From contig NZ_JAUFPQ010000013.1 of assembly GCF_030409305.1 (NCBI RefSeq), forward strand, positions 236,706-300,705: a DNA stretch of 64,000 nucleotides. Reading direction: 5' to 3'. Every line of letters begins with the position of its first letter. The first letter of the stretch is position 1. This document shows positions 24,073 through 32,709 of the stretch, in pieces. The position numbers were made by a program, and so were the translations under genes. The notes beneath the pieces were generated by a model. It worked only from the letters and a program-made list of their open reading frames with translations, made no database searches and was not told the origin of the DNA. Source of the stretch: Halomonas maura (GTDB taxonomy: Bacteria; Pseudomonadota; Gammaproteobacteria; Pseudomonadales; Halomonadaceae).

Positions 24073-25845
24073 TTGCCGCGTCTGCCGTTATCCCTTTACA
24101 GCATGGACCGCTTTCGTCGCCGGCTGGCCAGTGTCGATGCCCTCCCCCAGCTGTGCGTGCTCGGGGTGGTGTCGGGGTTGATCACCGGCGGCCTGATGGT
24201 GGGCTTCCGCCTGCTGCTGGCCCTCGGGGCCATGACCTTCCTGCCCGACGGCAACCCCGAGGCCTTCGAGGGCCTGGCGCCAACCGCCCGGGCGCTGCTG
24301 CCGCTGCTGGCGGTGGCGCTGATCGGCCTGTGGTTATGGCGCCAGCCGGTCGCCGGCCGCCAGATCGGCGTGGCCCATGTCATCTCCCGTCTGACCTACC
24401 ACCAGGGGCGCTTCCCGCTGCGCAACTGGCTGGCCCAGTGGTGGGTGGGGCTGATCTCGGTGCTGGGCGGGCTCTCCGCGGGGCGCGAGGGCCCGGCCAT
24501 CCATCTCGGCGCGGCGGCATGCAGTGGGCTGGGCCAGCGCCTGCGGCTGCCCCACAACAGCCTGCGCGTGCTGGTCGCCTGCGGCACCGCCGCGGGCATC
24601 TCGGCGTCCTTCAACACGCCCATCGCCGGGGTCATCTTCGCCATGGAAGTGGTGATGATGGAGTACACCATCACCGGCTTCATGCCGGTGATCCTGGCGT
24701 CGACCATGGGGGCGGTGGTGGCGCAGGCGGTGTACGGCTTCGAGCGCCCCTTCCAGGAGACCGGCGTGGCACTGGGCTCGCTGTTCAACCTGCCCTGGAT
24801 CGTGGTCAGCGCCCTGGTCATCGGCCTGCTGGCCGGTCTCTTCGTGCGGGTGGCCCGCTCCGGCGTGCGGCTCGATGGCCTGCCCATGGCGGCCCGCTTC
24901 GCCCTGGCCGGCAGCCTGGTCGGGGCGGTCGCCTGGTGGTATCCCCAGGTGCAGGGCATGGGCTACGACACCCTGGGCCTGACCCTGGCCGGCGAGCTGA
25001 GCCTGGACGTGCTGCTGGCGGTGGCCATCGGCAAGCTGCTGCTGACCGCCGGCGCCGTGGCCTGCGGCATCCCGGTCAGCATCATCGGCCCGATCGTGGT
25101 GGCGGGGGGCGCCGCCGGCGCCCTGTGCGGGCTGCTCGGTGCCCAGCTGATGCCGGCGCTGGCCGCCGGTCCCGAGGTCTATGCCATGCTCGGCATGGCG
25201 GCGATGATGGGCGCCGTGCTTCAGGCGCCGCTGGCCGCGCTGATGGCGCTGCTCGAGCTGACCCACAACCCCAACCTGATCCTGCCGGGCATGCTGGCCG
25301 TGGTGGTGGCCGGGCTGACCTCGCGTCAGCTGTGCGGCTGCGACGGCTTCTTCATCAGCGTTACCCGGCATGGCCTGCATCCGTTGCAACAGCCCCTGAT
25401 GCAGGCCCTCTCGCGAGTCTCGGTGCCGGCGGTGATGGAGCGTGACCTGGTGCGTACCGGTCGCCGGGTGACCCGGGAACAGGCCAGTGCCCTGCTGGAG
25501 GCCAAGCCGGTGTGGGTGGTCATCGAATCTACCAGCGCCGACAGATCCGCCCTGGCGCTCAAGGCCGCGGACCTGGCCCGCTGGATGCTCGAGCATGATG
25601 ACGATGACAAGATCGGCAAGGACGGCAAGCTGGATCTGCTGGAGATCCCCGGCCAGCGCCTGGACATGGCCCCGATCCACCTGCAGGCCACGCTCTCGGA
25701 GGCCTTCATCCGGCTCAACGACAAGGCCGTCGACGCGCTCTACGTCGAGCACGGTCACCGGCCGAAGCAGAAGCGGATTTCCGGTATCATCACCCGGGAC
25801 GCCATCGAGCGTTACTACCGCTACAGCGACACACCCCCAGCCTAA
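24073..25845 (+). CDS. CLC-type chloride channel/transporter with C-terminal CBS domains
   Basis: An inner-membrane anion channel or H+/Cl- exchanger. It has 590 residues. The hallmark [16 protein letters not shown] holds the gating Glu, followed by [21 protein letters not shown] and [15 protein letters not shown]. The C-terminal third (from about residue 415) resembles a CBS pair, ending in [16 protein letters not shown] start at TTG 24073 is proposed because AGGAAGG lies 5 bp before it; the next ATG (24103) has no ribosome site but gives the same membrane core. It resembles ClcB more than the E. coli ClcA antiporter. It may help manage chloride in a saline habitat (inference). Confidence 0.88.
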   Translation: MPRLPLSLYSMDRFRRRLASVDALPQLCVLGVVSGLITGGLMVGFRLLLALGAMTFLPDGNPEAFEGLAPTARALLPLLAVALIGLWLWRQPVAGRQIGVAHVISRLTYHQGRFPLRNWLAQWWVGLISVLGGLSAGREGPAIHLGAAACSGLGQRLRLPHNSLRVLVACGTAAGISASFNTPIAGVIFAMEVVMMEYTITGFMPVILASTMGAVVAQAVYGFERPFQETGVALGSLFNLPWIVVSALVIGLLAGLFVRVARSGVRLDGLPMAARFALAGSLVGAVAWWYPQVQGMGYDTLGLTLAGELSLDVLLAVAIGKLLLTAGAVACGIPVSIIGPIVVAGGAAGALCGLLGAQLMPALAAGPEVYAMLGMAAMMGAVLQAPLAALMALLELTHNPNLILPGMLAVVVAGLTSRQLCGCDGFFISVTRHGLHPLQQPLMQALSRVSVPAVMERDLVRTGRRVTREQASALLEAKPVWVVIESTSADRSALALKAADLARWMLEHDDDDKIGKDGKLDLLEIPGQRLDMAPIHLQATLSEAFIRLNDKAVDALYVEHGHRPKQKRISGIITRDAIERYYRYSDTPPA

Positions 25846-25854
25846 GGAAGCGAC

Positions 25855-26286
25855 ATGTATCCCTGGATCAAGGCCCTGCACCTGGTGGCCGTGGTGACCT
25901 GGTTTGCCGCCCTCTTCTACCTGCCGCGGCTCTACGTCTACCACGCCATGGCCCGGGACCGGGGGGATCGGCAGGCCACCGACTACTTCACCGTCATGGC
26001 GCGCAAGCTCTATCGCGGCATCATGACGCCGTCGATGATCGCCGTGCTGGTGCTGGGCGGCGCCCTGCTGTTGCTCAACCCCGGCTGGCTCGGCCAGGGC
26101 TGGATGCACGTCAAGCTCGCCCTGGTGGTGGTGCTGGTCGGCTACCACCATGTCTGCCTGGTCTATCTCAAGCAACTCGCCGCCGACCGCTGCCGCCGCG
26201 GTCAGCGCTTCTTCCGCGTCTTCAACGAGTTGCCCGTGTTCGCCCTGCTGGCGATCGTCATCCTCGCCGTCGTGAAGCCGTTCTGA
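25855..26286 (+). CDS. hemJ: protoporphyrinogen IX oxidase HemJ (UPF0093 membrane protein)
   Basis: A membrane haem-synthesis enzyme converting protoporphyrinogen IX to protoporphyrin IX in bacteria lacking HemG/HemY. It has 143 residues with four hydrophobic helices. The N-terminus WIKALHLVAVVTWFAALFYLPRLYVYH is diagnostic, with the conserved His in KALH. It begins 9 bp after the chloride channel and its stop overlaps the thiD start. hemL lies two genes away, a supportive haem context. Confidence 0.9.
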   Translation: MYPWIKALHLVAVVTWFAALFYLPRLYVYHAMARDRGDRQATDYFTVMARKLYRGIMTPSMIAVLVLGGALLLLNPGWLGQGWMHVKLALVVVLVGYHHVCLVYLKQLAADRCRRGQRFFRVFNELPVFALLAIVILAVVKPF

Positions 26287-27116
26287 TGTCGCCATCCCAG
26301 GAAACGATCCCCCACCTGCCCATGGTGCTGGTCCTCAGTGGCCACGATCCCACCGGCGGCGCCGGCCTGGTGGCCGATGCCGAGGCCGTGGCGGCCTGCG
26401 GCGGCTGGGCGCTGACCATCCCCACCGCCCTGACGGTACAGAACTGTCGCGATGTCACGGCCGTGCAGCCGGTGGCGGCGGACACCATCCGTGACATGGC
26501 GTCCGCCCTGGAGGGCATCGAGATCGCCGCCATCAAGGTCGGCCTGCTGGCGTCTCCGCAGACCCTGGAGGCCGTGGTGGAGATCATCGCCCGCCGCCCG
26601 GGAGTGCCGGTGGTGGTCGATCCGGTCCTGCGGGCCGGCGGGGGCAAGGAGTTGTCCACAGAGGGCCTGGTGACGGCCTTCCGGCGGCGCATGCTGCCCC
26701 TTGTGGATATCCTCACCCCCAATCGCCAGGAACTCGCTCGCCTGGCCGACGCCGATTGCCTGGACGAGACCCAGCGTGCGGTGAACCTGATGCACCTGGG
26801 CTGCCAGGGCGTGCTGGTCACCGGTACCGACGACCCCGACGTGCGTACCGCCCCCGAGCGGGTGGTGCACACCCTTCACGCCCCGGATGGCGACCGCCAG
26901 TGGAGCTGGCCTCGCCTGCCCGGTCAGTTCCACGGCTCCGGTTGTACCCTGGCGGCGGCCCTGGCCACTCGCCTGGCACAGGGAGAGTCACTGGTCGGCG
27001 CCTGCCAGCAGGCCCAGGCCTTCACCTGGCAGGCCCTGGCCCATGGCTGGCAGCCGGGACGGGATCAGCGACTGCCGCGTCGGCTGTGGCGCCTGCCGGT
27101 GACCCTGGAGGGCTGA
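26286..27116 (+). CDS. thiD: hydroxymethylpyrimidine/phosphomethylpyrimidine kinase
   Basis: Phosphorylates HMP and HMP-P in thiamin synthesis. It has 276 residues. GHDPTGGAGLVADAEA near residue 19 is the substrate-binding loop, LTPNRQEL the conserved middle motif, and FHGSGCTLAAALA the catalytic anion hole. It overlaps the hemJ stop by one base (TGATG), so it is probably coupled. Slightly more divergent from ThiD than average (HDPTGGAG rather than SDPSGGAG), as in many Halomonas/Pseudomonas homologues near hemL. Confidence 0.9.
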   Translation: MSPSQETIPHLPMVLVLSGHDPTGGAGLVADAEAVAACGGWALTIPTALTVQNCRDVTAVQPVAADTIRDMASALEGIEIAAIKVGLLASPQTLEAVVEIIARRPGVPVVVDPVLRAGGGKELSTEGLVTAFRRRMLPLVDILTPNRQELARLADADCLDETQRAVNLMHLGCQGVLVTGTDDPDVRTAPERVVHTLHAPDGDRQWSWPRLPGQFHGSGCTLAAALATRLAQGESLVGACQQAQAFTWQALAHGWQPGRDQRLPRRLWRLPVTLEG

Positions 27117-27240
27117 GGCGAATCGGGCATGGGCTGGCCATCCAGGGCAACTGCATCGAGAATAGGACCAGCGGGAGGGTTTCGGGAAGAAGCGAGGCAT
27201 TTCGGCGATATTCACCATCTGGTCACCGGTCGCCAAAAGC

Positions 27241-27261
27241 TTATCCAGAGATTTATCCACA
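27241..27261. promoter_or_regulatory. tandem DnaA boxes upstream of hemL
   Basis: TTATCCAGA (27241-27249) and a perfect TTATCCACA (27253-27261) lie in the 214-bp gap between thiD and hemL, about 70 bp before the hemL start. The same gap shows no other gene. Confidence 0.5.
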
Positions 27262-27330
27262 GGCCGGGGCGCCGTGCCACGGGGCTTTCCGGCCGACGAG
27301 CCATATTCGTTCAACAGCAAAGGGGTTGAC

Positions 27331-28620
27331 ATGACCACATCCGCACAGCTCTTCGAACGGGCCTGCCGACACATTCCCGGCGGCGTCAATTCGCCGGTGC
27401 GTGCCTTCAAGGGGCTGGAACGCCCCCCGGTCTTCATGGAGCGTGCCCAGGGTGCCTATCTGTTCGATGTCGAGGGCAAGCGCTACGTCGATTACGTCGG
27501 CTCCTGGGGGCCGATGATCACCGGTCATGCCGATCCCGAGGTGCTGGGGGCGGTGCGCGAACGCCTCGACGATGGCCTGTCCTTCGGCACGCCGACGGCC
27601 ATCGAGACCACCATGGCCGACCTGATCTGCGAGATGATCCCCAGCATCGAGATGGTGCGCATGGTCAATTCCGGTACCGAGGCCACCATGTCGGCGATCC
27701 GCCTGGCTCGCGGGTATACCGGGCGTGACAAGATCGTCAAGTTCGAGGGCAACTACCACGGCCACTCCGACTCCCTGCTGGTCAAGGCCGGTTCCGGCGC
27801 CCTGACCCATGGCGAGCCCAGTTCCCCCGGCGTGCCGGCCTCGCTGGCCGAGCACACCGTGACCCTGTCCTACAACGACCCGGATGCCGTCGAGGCCTGC
27901 TTCGAGGAGATCGGCGACGAGGTGGCCTGCATCATCGTCGAGCCGGTGGCCGGCAACATGAACTGCATCCCGCCGCAGCCCGGTTTCCTCGAGACCCTGC
28001 GTCGGGTCTGCGACCAGCACGGCAGCGTACTGATCTTCGACGAGGTGATGACCGGCTTCCGGGTGGCCATGGGCGGGGCCCAGGCGCACTACCACGTCGA
28101 GCCGGACCTGACCTGCCTGGGCAAGATCGTCGGTGGTGGCATGCCGGTCGGGGCCTTCGGCGGTCGCCAGGCGATCATGGCGAACATCTCGCCGCTGGGG
28201 CCGGTCTACCAGGCCGGCACCCTGGCGGGCAATCCGCTGGCCATGGCGGCCGGCATCGCGCTGCTCACCAAGCTGCGCGAGCCCGGCTTCCACGATGCCC
28301 TGGCGCAGCGCGTGGAAACGCTCTGCCATGGCCTCCAGGCGCGTGCCGACGCCGCCGGCATCGACATGATCACCCAGCACGTGGGGGGCATGTTCGGACT
28401 GTTCTTCACCGGCCAGAGCCGGGTGGACAACTTCGCCCAGGCCACCGCCTGCGATGGCGACGCCTTCCGCCGCTTCTTCGCCGCCATGCTGGATCACGGC
28501 GTGTATCTGGCGCCCTCGGCCTTCGAGGCCGGCTTCATGTCCAGTGCCCATGCACCCGAGGATATCCAATTGACCCTGGACGCGGCCGAGGCGGCCTTCG
28601 CGTCGATGCGCCAGGCGTGA
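27331..28620 (+). CDS. hemL: glutamate-1-semialdehyde 2,1-aminomutase
   Basis: A PLP enzyme forming 5-aminolevulinate in the C5 haem pathway. It has 429 residues. [18 protein letters not shown] at the N-terminus, [18 protein letters not shown] in the middle, and the PLP lysine in [17 protein letters not shown] (near residue 267) are all family signatures. The ATG at 27331 has AAGGGG 5 bp upstream; the open frame starts 19 codons earlier without an RBS. Confidence 0.97.
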   Translation: MTTSAQLFERACRHIPGGVNSPVRAFKGLERPPVFMERAQGAYLFDVEGKRYVDYVGSWGPMITGHADPEVLGAVRERLDDGLSFGTPTAIETTMADLICEMIPSIEMVRMVNSGTEATMSAIRLARGYTGRDKIVKFEGNYHGHSDSLLVKAGSGALTHGEPSSPGVPASLAEHTVTLSYNDPDAVEACFEEIGDEVACIIVEPVAGNMNCIPPQPGFLETLRRVCDQHGSVLIFDEVMTGFRVAMGGAQAHYHVEPDLTCLGKIVGGGMPVGAFGGRQAIMANISPLGPVYQAGTLAGNPLAMAAGIALLTKLREPGFHDALAQRVETLCHGLQARADAAGIDMITQHVGGMFGLFFTGQSRVDNFAQATACDGDAFRRFFAAMLDHGVYLAPSAFEAGFMSSAHAPEDIQLTLDAAEAAFASMRQA

Positions 28621-28652
28621 CCCGCGCCCGGTGGCACAGTAAGGAGAGTGCG

Positions 28653-29900
28653 ATGAATCAGCGACATCCCCGAGAGGCCACGACCGCCAGGGAGGACGTC
28701 TCCCTACAGGACGTGGTCGAGCGGCTCAGCGGCTGGCACCGCGCGCATCGCGGTCAGGATCGGGTCGCCTCGGCCACCCCGGCGGCAGTCGGTGAGCGTA
28801 TCGATGCCGAGGTGAAGGCCCTGGAGTCGCTGATGGCCGGTGACGAGGACCGCCTGCGCCTGGCCGGGCTGGCGCGCTGGCTGCAGGAGAGCCTCGAGCG
28901 CCTGACCCCGGTGCTGCAGTCCCGGGGAGACTACTGGCTGCCGCACAGCTGGGCCTGTGACCATCCATACAGTCGCCTGGTGGAAGAGGGCCGTGTATTG
29001 ATGGCCAATGCCATCGACCGTGACCTCGAGGGCCATGGTGCGCAGGTCATGCTGGATCCGGGATGCGACCTGGCCTCGCTGCTGGTCGGGCTCGAGATCC
29101 GTGGCGAGTCGCGCCTGGCCAACTGGGCGCTCGATCATTACCTGCGGGTGTCCGGCGACTATGGCATGCCTCGTCTGCTGTCGATGTTCCGGGTGATCGA
29201 GTGCCTGGCCGGCGCGAGGCGGGCCCTGAGGCGCCGGCAGGACGCCGTCGGCGATGACGAGCAGCCGGCCCTGCTGGCGGAGACCATGGGCGCCGGTCGT
29301 CGCTATCTGACGCTGGCCGAGCAGCATGCCGAGTTCCGTTTTCCCCCGCTGGTGATCGGGGTGGGGGTGACCGGTAGCGGCAAGAGTCGCTTCACCCGCG
29401 CCCTGGTCGGTCAGTTGGGGGCGGTTCGGGTGTGCTCGGATGCGGAGCGCCGGCGCCTGCAGGGCGAGTCTCCACAGGCAACTGCCGACGAACCCGCTGT
29501 GGATATCTTCTCGGAGGCAGCTACCGAGTGGACCTACCGGCAACTGGCCGAGTGTGCCGGCAGGCTGCTGGACGCCGGCTTTCCGGTCTGCATCGATGCC
29601 ACCTGCCTCAAGCGGGAGCAACGCAAGCGATTGCGTCACCAGGCGGAGAGTCGCGGCCTGCCGATCCTGCTGGTCAGTTTCGAGGCAGACGAAGCCACCC
29701 TGGAGCGACGTATCCGCAAGCGGGCCAGCCGACGAGGCGGCGACGTCCGGGACGGCCTGGCCTTGCTCCACCATCAGCGAGCCGGCTTCGAGGAGTTCAC
29801 CGATGATGAACGCCTGCACCTGATTCACCTGGATACCACGGCCGACAATGCCGGCGAGACCCTCGCCGGTCTGATCCAGGAACATGCCCACTGGACCTGA
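28653..29900 (+). CDS. AAA-type kinase with degenerate aminoglycoside-phosphotransferase-like N-terminus
   Basis: 415 residues of unknown substrate. The C-terminal half (from about residue 225) is a P-loop kinase: GVGVTGSGKSRFTRAL, VCSDAERRRLQG, VCIDATCLKREQR and SFEADEATLERRIRKRA. The family is usually a fusion of an APH-like kinase to this domain. Here the N-terminal part keeps the family tail (CDLASLLVGLEIRGESRLANWALDHYLRVSGDYG) but lacks the HGDLHxxN catalytic motif and most of the APH core. So only the P-loop activity is likely. ATG at 28653 with AAGGAG upstream; 32 bp after hemL. Confidence 0.75.
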   Translation: MNQRHPREATTAREDVSLQDVVERLSGWHRAHRGQDRVASATPAAVGERIDAEVKALESLMAGDEDRLRLAGLARWLQESLERLTPVLQSRGDYWLPHSWACDHPYSRLVEEGRVLMANAIDRDLEGHGAQVMLDPGCDLASLLVGLEIRGESRLANWALDHYLRVSGDYGMPRLLSMFRVIECLAGARRALRRRQDAVGDDEQPALLAETMGAGRRYLTLAEQHAEFRFPPLVIGVGVTGSGKSRFTRALVGQLGAVRVCSDAERRRLQGESPQATADEPAVDIFSEAATEWTYRQLAECAGRLLDAGFPVCIDATCLKREQRKRLRHQAESRGLPILLVSFEADEATLERRIRKRASRRGGDVRDGLALLHHQRAGFEEFTDDERLHLIHLDTTADNAGETLAGLIQEHAHWT

Positions 29901-29938
29901 CCCGCCACGGGGTCCGTAGGCGTCTCACGGCGAGGCTT

Positions 29939-29956
29939 CCCCGCCATGCGGCGGGG
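29939..29956 (+). terminator. stem-loop after the AAA kinase gene
   Basis: CCCCGCCATGCGGCGGGG forms a 7-bp stem about 40 bp past the stop codon. No T-run follows, so it may be a REP-like hairpin rather than a true terminator. Confidence 0.35.
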
Positions 29957-30088
29957 CTTGGCGTCTCATCGGCTGATCAGCCGTGGCGGCCGGGTAACCA
30001 GGAAGCTCCCTTCAATCGCGCTGCACGAGGAAGGTGAGACAGCAGTCTTCCCGAAAGCGGCCCGATTCCAAGGCTTCTCCAGGTCGAC

Positions 30089-30355
30089 ATGGCTGGCCGC
30101 GAGGTCGCCAACATCCACGTCGATTGCCTGCAGGCCGACGACCCGCTGTATCGTATGGTGTTCCAGGCAACGCAGCGGACTCACAGGCCGCCCAAGTGGA
30201 CGATCGCCGAACTCTTCGAGGAGAGGGGTTCCGCCTTGGGGATTCTCGACGAAGCCGAGCTTGCGCAGACTCACGCCGCTAAAGGCTTACTGCTGATGGC
30301 CAAGCCGTTCCGGCTGAATCAGGTGCCGGGAAGGCGCCACGGTGAACGGCATTGA
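30089..30355 (+). CDS. small unrecognised ORF, possibly a remnant
   Basis: 88 codons (MAGREVANIHVDCLQADD...) in the 29.9-31.0 kb decayed stretch. It has a balanced, protein-like composition, including an acidic block WTIAELFEERGSALGILDEAEL, unlike the Arg/Ser/Pro-rich noise of the other frames. The same frame stays open a few codons upstream (PRLLQVD). No Shine-Dalgarno sequence or family was recognised. It may be the tail of a decayed gene; its status as a real protein is doubtful. Confidence 0.3.
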   Translation: MAGREVANIHVDCLQADDPLYRMVFQATQRTHRPPKWTIAELFEERGSALGILDEAELAQTHAAKGLLLMAKPFRLNQVPGRRHGERH

Positions 30356-30399
30356 AGGGCTGCACGGAGCGGGAGGATTCGTCGTGAATGAACGGCTTG

Positions 30400-30885
30400 T
30401 CAGCGCTTTTCCGGTTCCGGTGCCGGGTTCCCCTGGATGACAACAGGGGGCAACGACGACGGAATCTTGTGGATTGATCCCTGACTTCGACCCATGAGTG
30501 CAGCCCCAGGGCCCTCTTCCAGGAATACCTGGGACGGCGTCCGATAGCCGAGGCGTTTCCCCGGGTGATCATGGCGCTTCTCGATGACCGCTCGCACCTC
30601 GCCCTCGGTGACTTGCCAGAAGGCCGACTCCTTGGGGACGTAGTTCCGTATCAGGCCATTGTCGCCCTCGTTGGTCCCGGGCCGACAGGTGCGCTACGGA
30701 TCACGGAAGTCGGTATTCGCCGTGACCGCTTTGGGCGACCGTCTCGTGGCCCGTGACCTCCGGACCATCCTCCAGGAGGATGGTCTGGACCGCGTCAGCC
30801 GGGGCTTCAGCGGCCGAATCATGGCAAGGTGAGCCCGCTCTGCCGACCGCTTGGGCAGTCTGATGGCCAGCAGGTATCAATGGAG
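30400..30885 (-). pseudogene. decayed IS30-family transposase, C-terminal part
   Basis: Reading the minus strand in two frames recovers the end of an IS30 DDE transposase. One frame gives VQTILLEDGPEVTGHETVAQ (cf. the DNGxEFxxH strand). A shifted frame gives GTNEGDNGLIRNYVPKESAFWQVTEGEV and then RHDHPGKRLGYRTPSQVFLEE (cf. RPRKxLGFxTPxEVF). The frameshift and the loss of the N-terminal half make it non-functional. No terminal inverted repeats were identified. Nothing else was recognised in the rest of 30.9-31.03 kb. Confidence 0.8.
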
Positions 30886-31026
30886 CGAGCAGGATGCTGT
30901 TGTAGCGTCTTCAGTACTGATTCCTTGGCGTTGCGTCAAGGGAAGACAATACGGCTCCTGGTTCGATAATGACCAGAAGCGCCTCTCACGTTACCGACGG
31001 ATCTCTGTTTTTCTAGGGGAATGGCA

Positions 31027-31704
31027 TTACTTGCAGTTGGAACGTCGCTCGGTCAACGGAGGAGGGGTCCCCAGGTTTTGCCTTGCCCAGTTGACGGCTT
31101 GCAGGCGATTATGCACTTCTATCTTCTTGAAGATGTTGTAGAGGTGCGACTTGACGGTATGTTCACTGACGAAGAGGCGATCGGCGATTTCCATATTGGA
31201 CGCGCCGGATCCCAGCAGGCCGATGATTTCCAGTTCCCGCTGGGTGAGGCCGCAGGCCGGTCGGTAGGCATTGATCTGGTGGCGGCGATAGAATTCGAGC
31301 ATGCGTGCCATCAGCTGCCGTGACATCCACAGCTGACCATCCAGCAGCGTGGAGAGTCCCTTGCAGATGAGGGGAAGCGGGTCGTTGCGATAGAAGATGC
31401 CCTGGAGGTGCATGCCGGAGAGGGTCTCGACGGCATGATCTTCATCCCGCAGGTTGAAGGCGGCCAGGGAAATATTGGGGTGATCGGCTCGGTGGGTCTG
31501 CCAGGCCTGCATGGAGGCTTCGTCCATGTGGTCAGCGTCAAGGAGCACCAGCACATCCCCGTTGTTGTCCCTTGGCTTCCAGGCCGTGCCTGGCGCCACG
31601 ACCCCCACCGGACACTCGAGCTGCTGGTGCAAGTAGTCGGTGAAGAGCTGCGACTGGGGATTGGACTCGGTCACCAGCAGTATTTGTCGTTTTTCCTGGA
31701 CCAT
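31027..31704 (-). CDS. LuxR-family transcriptional regulator, CsgD-like
   Basis: 225 residues. The C-terminal LuxR helix-turn-helix is clear: LTQRELEIIGLLGSGASNMEIADRLFVSEHTVKSHLYNIFKKI (about residues 150-195), and the ending HNRLQAVNWARQNL is characteristic of CsgD, the curli/biofilm regulator. The N-terminal half is a receiver-like domain without a clear phospho-acceptor pattern, as in CsgD. GAGG lies 7 bp before the ATG. No curli or cellulose genes lie nearby. The AT-rich upstream gap suggests its own, possibly elaborate, promoter. Confidence 0.8.
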   Translation of the reverse strand: MVQEKRQILLVTESNPQSQLFTDYLHQQLECPVGVVAPGTAWKPRDNNGDVLVLLDADHMDEASMQAWQTHRADHPNISLAAFNLRDEDHAVETLSGMHLQGIFYRNDPLPLICKGLSTLLDGQLWMSRQLMARMLEFYRRHQINAYRPACGLTQRELEIIGLLGSGASNMEIADRLFVSEHTVKSHLYNIFKKIEVHNRLQAVNWARQNLGTPPPLTERRSNCK

Positions 31705-32103
31705 GGCGTAACCTCAGCATCTGTGACGATAACCATCACCTCGACCGATGAAATCCTTGGGCAATGTCGTCTGCCAGTTATGAGTGTCGGATGCAATGTA
31801 AAAACATGTTACTAACTTTTCGTTATATGACTTTGCTCGCTTAGTTCTTCTTGATGCTCAGTATACTTTTTCACCCATTAAATCAGAAGTTTAATTCAGT
31901 TCTTCTTCCCCTTCTACCAGAGATCTGCCTCTTTTGGCATTAGAGAAACCATACCGTTGTGGATAACTTGTCCTGAAGGTCTGATGTTCTCCCATGATGA
32001 AATCGAATGATTCGGGTTCGTGCCTGTCGCTTTGCCATCTCCCTCCTCCCCGGTTGCCGGCTGACGTAGAATTGGTCCCCGATATTCCAACCAAGGTGCT
32101 GCC
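31705..32103. other. AT-rich intergenic region between CsgD-like regulator and rdgB
   Basis: 399 bp without a convincing gene, strikingly AT-richer than the surroundings from about 31780 to 31960. It should contain the divergent promoters of the regulator and rdgB. A perfect DnaA box TGTGGATAA lies at 31958-31966. rdgB has AAGGTG 5-6 bp before its ATG. Confidence 0.55.
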
Positions 32104-32709
32104 ATGATGACGAGACTGGTGCTGGCGAGCGGTAATGCCGGCAAGCTGCGCGAATTCCACCAGCTGCTCGCCCCCCTTGGCGTCGATGTTCGGCCCCAGT
32201 CGGACTTCGCCGTGACCGAGGTCGAGGAGACGGGGCTGACCTTCGTCGAAAACGCCCTGCTCAAGGCCCGTGAGGCGGCCCGTGTCAGTGGACTGCCGGC
32301 GCTGGCCGATGACTCGGGGCTGGCCGTGGATGCCCTGCAGGGTCGCCCCGGTATCCATTCGGCGCGATTCGCCGGTGAGCCGCGAGATGATGGGCGCAAC
32401 ACCCGCCACTTGCTGGAGGCCCTGGCCGGGGTGCCCGATGGGAAGCGCACCGCTCGTTACTGGTGCGTGCTGGTGTTGCTGCGTCATGCCGAGGATCCCG
32501 TGCCACTGATCGTCCAATGCAGCTGGGAGGGCGAGATCCTGACCGCCCCACGGGGGGAGCGAGGCTTCGGCTATGATCCCGTGTTCTGGATACGCGAACT
32601 GGACATGACCGCGGCCGAACTGTCGGCCGAGGAAAAGAACCGCCGCAGCCATCGCGGACGTGCCCTTCACGCCCTCAGCGAGTCGCTCTCCGCCGGGTCG
32701 CTGGCATGA
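32104..32709 (+). CDS. rdgB: dITP/XTP pyrophosphatase
   Basis: Hydrolyses non-canonical purine triphosphates (ITP, dITP, XTP) to keep them out of nucleic acids. It has 201 residues. LVLASGNAGKLREF (residues 5-18), ENALLKAREAA and LPALADDSGLAVDAL are the HAM1/RdgB signatures, with GFGYDPVFW near the C-terminus. It overlaps hemW by a few bases, so the two are coupled, as in many gammaproteobacteria. Confidence 0.95.
   Translation: MMTRLVLASGNAGKLREFHQLLAPLGVDVRPQSDFAVTEVEETGLTFVENALLKAREAARVSGLPALADDSGLAVDALQGRPGIHSARFAGEPRDDGRNTRHLLEALAGVPDGKRTARYWCVLVLLRHAEDPVPLIVQCSWEGEILTAPRGERGFGYDPVFWIRELDMTAAELSAEEKNRRSHRGRALHALSESLSAGSLA

Noticed and set aside
24334..26295. 653-codon open frame antisense to the chloride channel, hemJ and part of thiD
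   Set aside because: It is a high-GC shadow: His/Gln/Gly-rich, no family resemblance, and it lies opposite genes with clear motifs.
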